Under the pieces are notes generated by a model. That model was not told the DNA's origin. It searched no databases and saw only the letters and a list, made by a program, of their open reading frames with translations. A stretch of 42,378 nucleotides of DNA from a virus, in the IMG/VR virus record IMGVR_UViG_3300023442_000005, positions 1 to 42,378 of that record; one strand, given 5' to 3'. The stretch's first letter is position 1, and every line of letters begins with the position of its first letter. The position numbers were made by a program, and so were the translations under genes. Below, piece by piece: positions 16,395-24,500 of this stretch.

Positions 16395-18011
16395 TCACGA
16401 TTCAGTAGTAGTTATGTCAAAGTTGCTCTCTGCATTCTGTGTATCATACCAGAATATCTGCTGACGCAGTTCTTCATAGAAGCGATCAAACTCTTCATCC
16501 TTGGCAATCTTGGGTTTTGCCTCCTGTTTGCCATGCTGGTTGACCGGCTGATCTTTATTGGCAGCCAGTTTCTGCTGAGCGATGAATTGCGATTGTGCTT
16601 TATTCTGCATCTTGGACAGTTTTGCCTGTATCATAAAGGCAAAGAGCCGCTTCTCTTCTTTCGGACTCAGTGTATCCCGGCCGATTTCATTGCGGGCTTC
16701 GTCAAAGGTCAGCAGGTTGGACAGGAAGAGATTAAGTACATGGTTTTCCTTCTTGATCTTATTCTCCAGATCGATTTCCGGTATATGCAGATAAACCATG
16801 TTTTCATCGGTGAGTGTCTCTTCAGTATAGCCCAGCTCCAGCAGCAGCTCCCGGATCATATGGTTTTCAATGGCATCCTTGATGATCTGCTGGAACTTGA
16901 TAGTTGTATTCTGCATTTCAGCCGCCATAACCTGGGCTGTGTTTCGATTGGCAGTATTACCCTGTCCAAATCCAACCCGGCTCATACCCAGACCGGCTAG
17001 AATGCGGTTCCACCAGTATTCCAGATACTTATCCAGATCCATGACCTGATCGCCGGAGGCAATGTTTTCGATATTAACCCGACTGGATGTTACGATGACT
17101 GCATCAGATGGTAGACTGTCCAGATAAGATGCAGTACCGTCGATCTCCGGCTGCACTGCCGGACGGTCTCGTTCCCCTACCCTGGCGTGATAGCGGGGAA
17201 TGGCAAACTTAATAGCCTGCAGAATGGCCAGCTCTTCAGTTTCCCGCAGAGCCTTGATATCCGGTATGACCGGGATGGCCATGGGCATGGCAAAGAAGTA
17301 CTGGCTATCGGTAGCGGTGTTATCTTTAAAGAAGATGACATTATCCGGATTCCATTCCGGTGTGTCGTAGGAGAACAGAGTGCTGGGTTTCTGCTTCCAG
17401 CGGCGAACGTTACCAAACTCGTCCTTGTCCACAATAACACTGGTCGGAGAGACCACAAAGTAGGCAGCCACTGGTAACAATTCCTTTCCGTCAAAGGTCT
17501 GACGGAGACGACCTCCAGAAGCTTTCAGGCTGCGGCGTTTTACTACAACCACGTTAGCATAGGCCACCAGCGAGAAGGCGATCTGTTGAAACAGCTGAAG
17601 GGTGGTAATACCCGATACCTGGGCAATCTGACGAAACCGTTTGCGGATATACTTGACGGTATTGGGGTTTCGTCCCACAAACTCAAAACCATTCTTCCAT
17701 ATCTGCTCTACATACTTCTCAATAGCTCTGCGCAGCAGGGACTCCTTTTGAATGGCTCGATCCACCTCATTGAAGTCCCATTCCGGATCTTCGTAGTTGT
17801 TGCGATATATCTGTGAAACGAACTTGGCAACAGTCTTGCGAATACGCTTGACAACACGAGAAGAGCTAATTCGCAGGGGCCGGACATTGGTAGCCGGCGC
17901 GTCCTGAAGACCCAGTTCGCTTCGATAGACCTCCCAGCGCAATCGAATGTTCTGTAGCTCTTCTTGGATGTTTAAGGGTTTGGGTTTTCGGCGCCAAAAA
18001 CGTAAGTCCAT
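16395..18011 (-). CDS. Portal protein
   Basis: This 538-residue protein lies downstream of the terminase, as portals do, and forms the ring through which DNA enters the head. Supporting segments are LRRAIEKYVEQIWKNGFEF near residue 95, VAYFVVSPTSVIVDKDEFG with WNPDNVIFFKD in the wing region, YLEYWWNRILAGLGMSRVGF followed by QVMAAEMQNTTIKFQQ in the stem/crown region, and TFDEARNEIGRDTLSP near the C-terminus. Its last codons (SNFDITTTES) overlap a promoter-like element. A start codon four bases after the stop of 18015-19268 indicates co-transcription. Confidence 0.8.
   Translation of the reverse strand: MDLRFWRRKPKPLNIQEELQNIRLRWEVYRSELGLQDAPATNVRPLRISSSRVVKRIRKTVAKFVSQIYRNNYEDPEWDFNEVDRAIQKESLLRRAIEKYVEQIWKNGFEFVGRNPNTVKYIRKRFRQIAQVSGITTLQLFQQIAFSLVAYANVVVVKRRSLKASGGRLRQTFDGKELLPVAAYFVVSPTSVIVDKDEFGNVRRWKQKPSTLFSYDTPEWNPDNVIFFKDNTATDSQYFFAMPMAIPVIPDIKALRETEELAILQAIKFAIPRYHARVGERDRPAVQPEIDGTASYLDSLPSDAVIVTSSRVNIENIASGDQVMDLDKYLEYWWNRILAGLGMSRVGFGQGNTANRNTAQVMAAEMQNTTIKFQQIIKDAIENHMIRELLLELGYTEETLTDENMVYLHIPEIDLENKIKKENHVLNLFLSNLLTFDEARNEIGRDTLSPKEEKRLFAFMIQAKLSKMQNKAQSQFIAQQKLAANKDQPVNQHGKQEAKPKIAKDEEFDRFYEELRQQIFWYDTQNAESNFDITTTES
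16409..16420 (-). promoter_or_regulatory. TTGACATAnCTA element, copy 4
   Basis: The minus strand reads AACTTTGACATAACTACT, inside the final codons of the portal gene and 30 bases before the Com-like start codon. Confidence 0.65.
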
Positions 18012-18014
18012 ATT

Positions 18015-19268
18015 CTATATCCCCAGATTGTTTAGGATTTCCCGCACTCGTTGACTTTCTTCGGCGGACAGACGATCCATGCAGTTGCCGGAGTGACTTG
18101 CCTGAACAGCAGCCCGTGCCTCACTCTGCGGTACATTCAGATAGACCGTCAGGAATCGCTCTAGCTCTGTCGGGCTCGGTCCGTTAAATAACTGTGTTGC
18201 ATCCACGATCGGCACCCCATATGAAACTCGATCTGCGGAAACAGAGATGGTTTCGAATCCAGGAAGTGTGACGCTTTCGTCATGCCGGGTACGCTTCCGG
18301 CGATCATCATCATCATCCGTTTCCCGCTCATTAGTTATGTCAAAGTTGTTATGTTTGGCAGACTGATTGGACGTTTTCCTGGGTGCACAGAATTCATAGG
18401 TATCTATAGCCACGATAAGACTATTGACAACTGTAATCATTATGTCCAGCCATTTGAGCCAGGACAAATAGGTTGTCTGTTGAATCGTATCGGCCAGCTC
18501 TTTGCGCTGACGCAAAAGTAGTGAATATATGACAGAGCGTAGTTTCCAGAAGAAGCCACTCTGTCCAAACAGGTTACGAATGAACACATCCAGCAGGTTC
18601 AGCAGTCCGAAACAGTTTAACCAGCTGCCACCATATCGTCTCAATTCACTGGTGATCTTGCTTATCAGGTTGAAGCGTAGGTTGGATACGACCACAAAGA
18701 ACAGACCGGCAAACATGGTGAATATGCCGTCCAGGGCAGACTTTATGAAGTTAAAGCTGATCTCCAGCGTATAGGATTTCAACCCCTGTCGGGCTATATT
18801 GCGCATGGTTTCCAGCATCACTTTCATGACCACCAGTATCCGCCGGTTTGCCAGCAGTCCTTCCCGTGCCTGTCGGGATAGTTTTAACTGATCCACCTGA
18901 TCGATCTGTGCCAGGGAGTTGATCAGACAGCAGGCCAGACTCTGCACATCCATGCGCGAACGCAGAATAGATAATGCTTCCCGGGTGAAGCTACGAGTTG
19001 ATTGCAGAGCGAATTGTGTCGTTTTGATCATCAACGACTGCGGATCACGGTTATCTTCCTCAGCCGTCTCCTGCAGGTTGGTTTTACGAAAAGACGCTTC
19101 CAGCACATCCAGCTTCTTCAACGCTTCACCAGTCATCCAAGTAAACAGGTTTGGTGTCGTCTGAACCGGTTGACGGGCAATGCTTTCAAGGAGCGCTTCG
19201 ATGCTGTCGTTTAGGTACTGTGCTCCGGGTACGGCACTTTTAAGACGTTGTTTAATATTGTCTGGCAT
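18015..19268 (-). CDS. Hypothetical protein between terminase and portal
   Basis: This 417-residue protein is not recognised. It is mainly helical and has hydrophobic stretches around residues 185-205 (IFTMFAGLFFVVVSNL) and 280-300 (WLDIMITVVNSLIVAID) that could be membrane segments. A charged linker with NFDITNERETDDDDDRRKR follows, then a C-terminal domain of about 80 residues. Its start overlaps the terminase stop (TAATG), and its stop is four bases from the portal start, so it is part of the packaging operon. A TTGACATAACTA copy lies inside it. A DNA-packaging or ejection-related role is possible. Confidence 0.5.
   Translation of the reverse strand: MPDNIKQRLKSAVPGAQYLNDSIEALLESIARQPVQTTPNLFTWMTGEALKKLDVLEASFRKTNLQETAEEDNRDPQSLMIKTTQFALQSTRSFTREALSILRSRMDVQSLACCLINSLAQIDQVDQLKLSRQAREGLLANRRILVVMKVMLETMRNIARQGLKSYTLEISFNFIKSALDGIFTMFAGLFFVVVSNLRFNLISKITSELRRYGGSWLNCFGLLNLLDVFIRNLFGQSGFFWKLRSVIYSLLLRQRKELADTIQQTTYLSWLKWLDIMITVVNSLIVAIDTYEFCAPRKTSNQSAKHNNFDITNERETDDDDDRRKRTRHDESVTLPGFETISVSADRVSYGVPIVDATQLFNGPSPTELERFLTVYLNVPQSEARAAVQASHSGNCMDRLSAEESQRVREILNNLGI
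18332..18343 (-). promoter_or_regulatory. TTGACATAnCTA element, copy 5 (inside a gene)
   Basis: The minus strand reads AACTTTGACATAACTAATG inside the 18015-19268 gene, where it encodes Asn-Phe-Asp-Ile-Thr. If active it would start a transcript about 320 bases before the portal start. Confidence 0.5.
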
Positions 19269-21541
19269 TAGAGTCCTCTACTCCCTCTCTTGCTGAAGCG
19301 TGAGCTGCGCGGTTGATGACCGAAACTTGGCAGCAGTCCGACGCCTGAGTCTTCATCGAAGTTATCCGGTGGCTCACCACGGCCAGGCCAGTTTCCATAA
19401 TCCCGCACCAGTATTCCGTTTTTGGTATAACGGAATCCCATTGGGGCATTATGTTCACGTGTTATTAGACGGTTGTGAGCAATGGCGGGCGTTATGTGAT
19501 CTCCAGCCAGCTGAGGCTGCAGATTAAAGTTATAGCGCAGGAACTGGTCATGCTCTTTCCCGTAGGCGTACAGAGCCAGCATGAAAGCATCCAGCCGGTG
19601 ATCTCCGGAAGGACCAGGTTCATATATCTCTCCCTGCTGACCATAGCGAGCAATATTGTAGTCTCGCATCTGTGGTACCAGGGCACGCTCGTTGTCTTCA
19701 ACAGGAGTACCCTTTTCATCGATGGCCGGAATCATGATCATTCCGTTTTCCAGAACGGCAGAAGTCAACTTGACAATGAAGTTCTTGGCCTTATGTTTCT
19801 GTTTGGTCTGTGTGTAAGGATCGATGGTCTCTATGCGACTGCCAAAGTCCAACACATCCATGCGTTCCAGCAGGTGCTTCATGCCGGGGCACTTCTTCCC
19901 GGTAGACGTTTCGCCTCGCATCAGTGCCAGACGCAACAGCTCCCAGTTTGTATGACCATGTCCGTGATCGAATATTGCATAGTTGGGTGGAAAGTGTTTC
20001 ATCACTTCAATGACTTCATCCACGGCCCGGGTATTGGTGTATTCCACAGCATCAATCTCCCAGACCCCGAATATGCGGAACTTCTTCTTAACCACGATTC
20101 GGTTCTTAAGGCTCCAATCTCCCTGGTTGTAGGGTATGGCCTCAGCGGGTTCATTCAGAAACTCCACCAGAACAATCTGCACACCATTCTTGGCTTCATT
20201 CCAGTCCACGCCCAGTGTATAGTAGTTGTTGGGATTGTATTTCAGGTCCCGATAGTCGTAGACATACAGGCTCCTGTCGATATCAGCGTGACGGAATACA
20301 CCTTCGGCCATCTCTCCGAACTCGGCCAGGTACTCGTGTTCATACTGAGTACGGCTGGTGATGGCTTTTACCAGTGCTTCTTGCTCCGATGTCCATTCGG
20401 GAGACATGGTAGAAGGAATGTGATACTCATGAAAGTTGAATTCCGGTTTATGCTTATTGACGCTTATCTTCCAGAAGAACTCGCGACGCCCGGACGGTGT
20501 GGAAGAGAAGATCACCGTGGTATGCTTATATGTAGTGGCGATAGGCCAGATGTCAGCCAGCAGTACATCCTGGGGTATATAATCCCCTTCGTCGATGATC
20601 AGATCATCGGCTGAGTTGTGCACCAGGATACCCCCATTTGATAAACCCGATATGGTAAACCCCGATTCTTCCACGTTGGTGGGATAGAAGGCAATGAAAT
20701 GATGATAATCTGCTACTTCAATATCATAAGTGGGCATCTTGCCAACTGGGTGGATGCTGGCTACCCGGGCCCAATTCAGCTGACCAATGGCATCCACTAT
20801 GGCTATAAAGTGAGCATCGCGCCCATACTCTTCTTTAGTCTTAATCTCTGATACTGGCGTCCAGCCATTTGCAAATACAAATAGCGGATGGTTGGCGGTA
20901 GCAATCAGTCGTCTGGCGGTTGTGGTACGCAGTTCGTAAACCGGCTTTACACCGTTTTCATAGAACTGAACCACTTTTCCCTTCTCCGGGATAGTGGTCC
21001 GGGGATTAAGCGTAATGACTTCCTCACCCGGTCGGACTTTCTCAATTGGTTTCCAGCTACCATCGGCCATCCATACCATGGTGCCGGCAATCAGGCACTT
21101 ACCACGAATGGATGCATTGGCAACCAGACCCCGTATAACCGAGCCATTATTAAACCATAGTTCATAGGGTTTCTTGCGGAAACCGGAAATGGAGTCCTTT
21201 ATGGCTGGTGAGTCAAATGCCATTCGGCGAATTATATCAAACAGACCATCGATCTGTGTCTCGTATGCAGCTGTCAGAAGTACCTGTCGGTGGGCATAAG
21301 TAAAGGCTTTCCAGAGCGCTTCGATGGCCAGATAGACCGATTTCCCGGTACGTCTTCCCCACCTGAGCAGTTTGCGATAATGACGATCCCGCAGACACTT
21401 TCGCTGGTAGCGACGCAGTTCCAGGGGTGCATCCGGGTTCATGGGATTGCGTAGGTGCGTCTCCGCCCACAGATCAGGATTGGCAATAATGTGTGCTTCG
21501 ATGAGTTCTTCTTTGGTCAATCCAGTCGGCTTTGTCGCCAT
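19268..21541 (-). CDS. terL: Large terminase subunit containing a mini-intein
   Basis: This 757-residue precursor (about 596 after splicing) is the motor ATPase and nuclease of DNA packaging. Walker A is GRRTGKS (residues 62-68) and Walker B is LIIDEGD (314-320). The coupling motif region is FSSTPSGRREFFW. The RNase H-like nuclease has DW in TLGVDWNEAKNG (D446), FDHGHGHTNWE in the middle, and a final Asp in DHRLDAFMLALY. An intein of 161 residues (C149-N309) interrupts the ATPase seven residues before the Walker B aspartate. The start overlaps the 21517-22344 gene by 25 bases. Confidence 0.9.
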   Translation of the reverse strand: MATKPTGLTKEELIEAHIIANPDLWAETHLRNPMNPDAPLELRRYQRKCLRDRHYRKLLRWGRRTGKSVYLAIEALWKAFTYAHRQVLLTAAYETQIDGLFDIIRRMAFDSPAIKDSISGFRKKPYELWFNNGSVIRGLVANASIRGKCLIAGTMVWMADGSWKPIEKVRPGEEVITLNPRTTIPEKGKVVQFYENGVKPVYELRTTTARRLIATANHPLFVFANGWTPVSEIKTKEEYGRDAHFIAIVDAIGQLNWARVASIHPVGKMPTYDIEVADYHHFIAFYPTNVEESGFTISGLSNGGILVHNSADDLIIDEGDYIPQDVLLADIWPIATTYKHTTVIFSSTPSGRREFFWKISVNKHKPEFNFHEYHIPSTMSPEWTSEQEALVKAITSRTQYEHEYLAEFGEMAEGVFRHADIDRSLYVYDYRDLKYNPNNYYTLGVDWNEAKNGVQIVLVEFLNEPAEAIPYNQGDWSLKNRIVVKKKFRIFGVWEIDAVEYTNTRAVDEVIEVMKHFPPNYAIFDHGHGHTNWELLRLALMRGETSTGKKCPGMKHLLERMDVLDFGSRIETIDPYTQTKQKHKAKNFIVKLTSAVLENGMIMIPAIDEKGTPVEDNERALVPQMRDYNIARYGQQGEIYEPGPSGDHRLDAFMLALYAYGKEHDQFLRYNFNLQPQLAGDHITPAIAHNRLITREHNAPMGFRYTKNGILVRDYGNWPGRGEPPDNFDEDSGVGLLPSFGHQPRSSRFSKRGSRGL
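20615..21097 (-). other. Mini-intein in the terminase (C149 to N309, 161 aa)
   Basis: The first residue is Cys in CLIAGTMVWMADGSWKPIEK (block A). Block B is ATANHPLFVF with its conserved His (H218). Block F is TYDIEVADYHHF, and block G is GGILVHN followed by Ser as the +1 residue (H308, N309, S310). All splicing residues are present, so it should be active. There is no homing endonuclease domain, and a 17-residue insert sits between blocks F and G. Removing it rejoins RGK to SADDLIIDEGD, a normal terminase sequence. Confidence 0.88.
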
Positions 21542-22344
21542 ATGAATAATCCATCACAGATGTTGTCCGCTTCTGTCTCAACCACGACCGTCTCCATCAG
21601 ACCGCGTGGATAGTGGACCCATATCCAGTCCTTCATAGTTGTGTCAATCTTCAATGCCCGCGACCTGTAGAATCCCAGTATATTGGCCATTATCTCCTTG
21701 GACAGATTGTCGCGTATCTGCAAAGACTGATACTCATTGCGACGCACCCGGACACCGAATCTGGCCAGCAAGTGGGTTAGCAGCCGCCGACTGCGTTCTT
21801 CTATACGAGTCAGTCGTATGGTTTTGGTCTTCTTGATAAACCCGCCCTTATGGATCCGGATATTCGGATATGCTGATACGAGTATCTGGCGCAACGTCTC
21901 CTGTAACGCATCCTGATTCAGGTGTACCAGGAAATCCGGTATGACCAGTTGTTGCTCGATTATTGCACTCCGGGCGATAGCCTCAATCCAGTCCGCTTCC
22001 GGTGCGGTTTCTCCGAAGATAGGTATATGACGGGGAACAATGATCTGGTTATGTTTTAGTACATGGTGAGTGGACAGTTTCTTATCCGTATAGAAGGTAC
22101 GAATGTCACGCCATCGGTTTTGATCCAGTAGTTCAATGGGAGAAGCCGGCGATATATAGCGGTAGGAGCCGCTGCGATAGGTGGATATATGTTTCGGCTG
22201 ACCGAATGTGATGAGAGCCTTCACGGGAACAAACTGCCCCGAATTGAAAGCAATCAGCTCCCGCTCACCTATCAGTTTCTCCGCTGGAGCCCAGTTCCCA
22301 TTGGACTCCAGCAGAAAGTTATCTCTGGCCAGCTCGACACGCAT
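21517..22344 (-). CDS. Free-standing intein-like (Hint plus decayed LAGLIDADG) protein
   Basis: This 275-residue protein looks like an intein without splicing residues. SNGNWAPAEKLIGERELIAF (14-33) parallels ADGSWKPIEKVRPGEEVITL of the terminase intein. A RYISPASPIELLDQNRWRD segment takes the place of block B, and NQIIVPRHIPIFG (99-111) matches the end of N-terminal splicing domains. The middle resembles a LAGLIDADG endonuclease (VIPDFLVHLNQDALQETLRQ, then RRLLTHLLARFGVRVRRNEY) but lacks the acidic residues. VVVETEADNICDGLFIWRQ recalls blocks F and G without His-Asn. There is no N-terminal Cys. It overlaps terL by 25 bases. It may be a domesticated or dying element. Confidence 0.6.
   Translation of the reverse strand: MRVELARDNFLLESNGNWAPAEKLIGERELIAFNSGQFVPVKALITFGQPKHISTYRSGSYRYISPASPIELLDQNRWRDIRTFYTDKKLSTHHVLKHNQIIVPRHIPIFGETAPEADWIEAIARSAIIEQQLVIPDFLVHLNQDALQETLRQILVSAYPNIRIHKGGFIKKTKTIRLTRIEERSRRLLTHLLARFGVRVRRNEYQSLQIRDNLSKEIMANILGFYRSRALKIDTTMKDWIWVHYPRGLMETVVVETEADNICDGLFIWRQSRLD
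21636..21647 (-). promoter_or_regulatory. TTGACATAnCTA element, copy 6 (one mismatch, inside a gene)
   Basis: The minus strand reads GATTGACACAACTATGAAGG near the 3' end of the intein-like gene, about 95 bases before the terminase start. It differs from the consensus at one position and could drive terminase expression. Confidence 0.45.
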
Positions 22345-22365
22345 AGCTCATCAATCTCTTCCAGA

Positions 22366-22539
22366 CTATCGTTTTCGGCGGAGCCTTTTCCGCCGTCTTC
22401 TGGCACTTGGTTTCTCATACTCCAGCGTTTCTTTATACCGTTCAATGATCCTCTTCCTGTTTATCTGACGGGAGAAACGCTTGATAAGCTTTTCAGCAGG
22501 TTCACCGTCACGCAGTTTTAAGAACAGGTTGGTTGCCAT
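22366..22539 (-). CDS. rpsU: Phage-encoded ribosomal protein bS21 homologue
   Basis: The chosen ATG (MATNLFLKLRDGEPAEKLIK) has the SD GGAGGAC at good spacing and gives 57 residues, a normal bS21 length. The family pattern is clear: RDGEPAEKLIKRFSRQINR, then IIERYKETLEYEKPSARR and a basic Arg/Lys tail. bS21 sits on the 30S platform near the anti-SD end of 16S rRNA and affects initiation. It has been reported in other, mostly large, phages and is thought to bias ribosomes toward phage mRNA. It lies between a small acidic protein gene and the intein-like gene, in the packaging operon. Confidence 0.85.
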   Translation of the reverse strand: MATNLFLKLRDGEPAEKLIKRFSRQINRKRIIERYKETLEYEKPSARRRRKRLRRKR

Positions 22540-22556
22540 GTAGTCCTCCAGTTGTT

Positions 22557-22850
22557 TTATTGCACCATTTTGCCACTGCTGCCGCAGGTCGTCGACCATG
22601 TCGTATAGGGTCGATAGGGACAAATGATAGTACCATCCCACGGGTAGGGTTGCCATGGAACGTAGGGATATGGATAGTGATCACCTGCCGGTTCTGTCTC
22701 GACACTATCACTATCGTCTTCCGAGTCTTCATTAACAATCTTCACCTTAATCCCATCATCCAGGATCTCAATCTGGATAGCGTCACCCAGCTCTCTGAGC
22801 TTTTGTAATAGCTGGGACAGTGTGTCGATCTGTTTGTCGTTCAACTTCAT
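22557..22850 (-). CDS. Small acidic protein with aromatic Pro/Tyr-rich tail
   Basis: This 97-residue protein has an N-terminal helical part (MKLNDKQIDTLSQLLQKLRE), a beta-like stretch (IQIEILDDGIKVKIV), an acidic Ser/Asp/Glu linker and a tail rich in Tyr, Pro and Trp (YPYPYVPWQPYPWDG). It is not recognised. It lies 17 bases upstream of the bS21 gene, and its stop region carries the SD for bS21, so the two are likely co-expressed. SD and spacing are good (AGGAGGTAAC before ATG). Confidence 0.5.
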   Translation of the reverse strand: MKLNDKQIDTLSQLLQKLRELGDAIQIEILDDGIKVKIVNEDSEDDSDSVETEPAGDHYPYPYVPWQPYPWDGTIICPYRPYTTWSTTCGSSGKMVQ

Positions 22851-22912
22851 ACTGTTACCTCCTTATCTGTGATAATATGCTGCTTCATTACCGTACAGAC
22901 GGCTGGAAGGAT

Positions 22913-23800
22913 TCACCCGGGCTGCATAGATAGCCTGAACAGCACGCTGCCGCTCGGTTGCAGCATAGTAGTTTTGAAAACTGGGACCCAGATATCCACG
23001 TCCATTTGAAATTGCCTTTGTTCAGCCAGAAACTGCTTGATCAATCCAGCCGCATTTGTTGCTCTTTGTAGGGCGTAATTGATTAGTGGAGTGGCGGCCA
23101 TGTTAGCCAGCTCGAACCATGAATAAGCTGTCAGCAGTGTTCCGGTGAACGCCCATTTAGTTCCCTTCAGGAGAAAGCCACCTTCGGCACTGAACTTGGG
23201 AAAGATATGCTCTACCACTTCATCACCCTTCTTGTAGGGAACCCGAATCCATTTTGATACGTCTTCGCCCAACCCACCTACAAACCGAAAGAACTTGGGA
23301 TCTTTCTCCAGCTTGATAATGTCCTCTGTTACTTCCCAAAAGTTGGGCCTCAGGGAGTTCAAGATTGCACCTTTGTTGCCTGCCAGCGGGGTTATTTCTG
23401 CCCCCTGAAGTATAGACTTGCCGCGACCAAAGTATCCTGCCAGACCCAGCTCCCGGGCATTCTTCGCCCAGGCGGTGAATACATTCCGGTAACCTTTCTC
23501 CCAGGCACGTTGTCCAATCGATTCGATGGCGCTCAGTGTAGCATGCCCCAGCGTAAAACGGGACCAGCCGGTTACCCGTCCGGAGAATAGAGTTCTGTAT
23601 CCCCAGGCCCCGGAGAAATGAAGTCCTCCTCGATGTATGAGTCCTGCACTGGTAATAATACCTGTATACAATGAATGATACACCGGCGGTGTCAGGGTAC
23701 TGATAACCGGAATACCTGCCATCTGTGCACCAACGGCCACACCAAGTGGCAGGGCGGAAGGTCTGTTGAGACGTTCTCTTATGTCACCTAAAGTCGCCAT
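22913..23800 (-). CDS. Hydrophobic Gly/Ala-rich protein 1 (possible internal virion or ejection protein)
   Basis: This 295-residue protein is rich in Gly, Ala, Leu and aromatic residues, with moderately hydrophobic segments near residues 15-55 (ALPLGVAVGAQMAGIPV and ITSAGLIHRGG) and 210-245 (WAFTGTLLTAYSWFELANM). It shares an overall character with the next two upstream genes. Three such proteins in a row before the packaging genes may be internal head proteins that enter the host envelope with the DNA, but no family match is visible. A bacteriocin-like or membrane-remodelling role is also possible. Confidence 0.45.
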   Translation of the reverse strand: MATLGDIRERLNRPSALPLGVAVGAQMAGIPVISTLTPPVYHSLYTGIITSAGLIHRGGLHFSGAWGYRTLFSGRVTGWSRFTLGHATLSAIESIGQRAWEKGYRNVFTAWAKNARELGLAGYFGRGKSILQGAEITPLAGNKGAILNSLRPNFWEVTEDIIKLEKDPKFFRFVGGLGEDVSKWIRVPYKKGDEVVEHIFPKFSAEGGFLLKGTKWAFTGTLLTAYSWFELANMAATPLINYALQRATNAAGLIKQFLAEQRQFQMDVDIWVPVFKTTMLQPSGSVLFRLSMQPG

Positions 23801-23813
23801 TTAGCTAACATCC

Positions 23814-24488
23814 TTAAAACATAGATCGATGTCTGGTTCTGTGCATGGCTAACACCAGGTCACCGGAAGCACCCAGGTGTCCGACAGGCATGGGTCTGCC
23901 GGGCAACTTGGCCCAGGTACGAAATCCGGGACCGCCACTGAAAGCTCGTTTGTCCACGACAGCAGGTTGCATGCCACGCATTTCCTTATGGATCTGGCTG
24001 GCGATCCTACCAATGCCCAGTCCGAATTGTGCTCCTTTATAGGCACCAAAAAGACCCCCAAACGTACCGGCAATAGCAGCTGCCGATAGTTTACGCATCG
24101 CACCTCCACGAATAACCAGACCGGCAATAACGGCAGAGATACTACCCATGCCGACCGCACCGGCCGTACTGAACGGTGCGATAACACTGGCAGCGGACAT
24201 CTTCTGGTTGGCAGTTAATGTCTGATAGGTATTCACCAGACTATCCCACATGGATGGTGTATTGATGTGTGGCAGTCCACCGGTTGCCCAGAAGTACAGG
24301 TCCGTGGCCATATTCAGACCTGCACTACCGGTATCCAGTTTACCCTTCTCGAACAAATCCACCGGCATGAACAATCGGGCCGCACCAGCACCTAGTGCCA
24401 GTGCCACGGTACTACCGCTAATAGCCCATTTGGCAGCTCGCAATCTGGTGGGATTCAGTCTCTGCAGTAGTTCTTTCGCACTTGGCAT
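23814..24488 (-). CDS. Hydrophobic glycine-zipper protein 2
   Basis: This 224-residue protein has hydrophobic segments at about 22-42 (WAISGSTVALALGAGAARLF), 105-130 (TAGAVGMGSISAVIAGLVI) and 135-160 (AAAIAGTFGGLFGAYKGAQF). The last contains spaced glycines of the glycine-zipper type that favour membrane helix packing. The N-terminus is amphipathic and basic (MPSAKELLQRLNPTRLRAAK). It lies between the two related genes with gaps of about 12 bases. It is probably membrane-active or virion-internal. No enzymatic motif is seen. Confidence 0.45.
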   Translation of the reverse strand: MPSAKELLQRLNPTRLRAAKWAISGSTVALALGAGAARLFMPVDLFEKGKLDTGSAGLNMATDLYFWATGGLPHINTPSMWDSLVNTYQTLTANQKMSAASVIAPFSTAGAVGMGSISAVIAGLVIRGGAMRKLSAAAIAGTFGGLFGAYKGAQFGLGIGRIASQIHKEMRGMQPAVVDKRAFSGGPGFRTWAKLPGRPMPVGHLGASGDLVLAMHRTRHRSMF

Positions 24489-24500
24489 GGCAATCGACTC

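Noticed and set aside
16329-17000. Plus-strand frame of 223 codons opposite portal and Com-like genes.
   Set aside because: It overlaps two supported genes and has composition typical of an antisense shadow.
19475-20614. Long plus-strand reading frame (379 codons) opposite the terminase.
   Set aside because: The terminase on the minus strand has all motifs and an intact intein; the antisense frame has no SD or recognisable domain and is a shadow.
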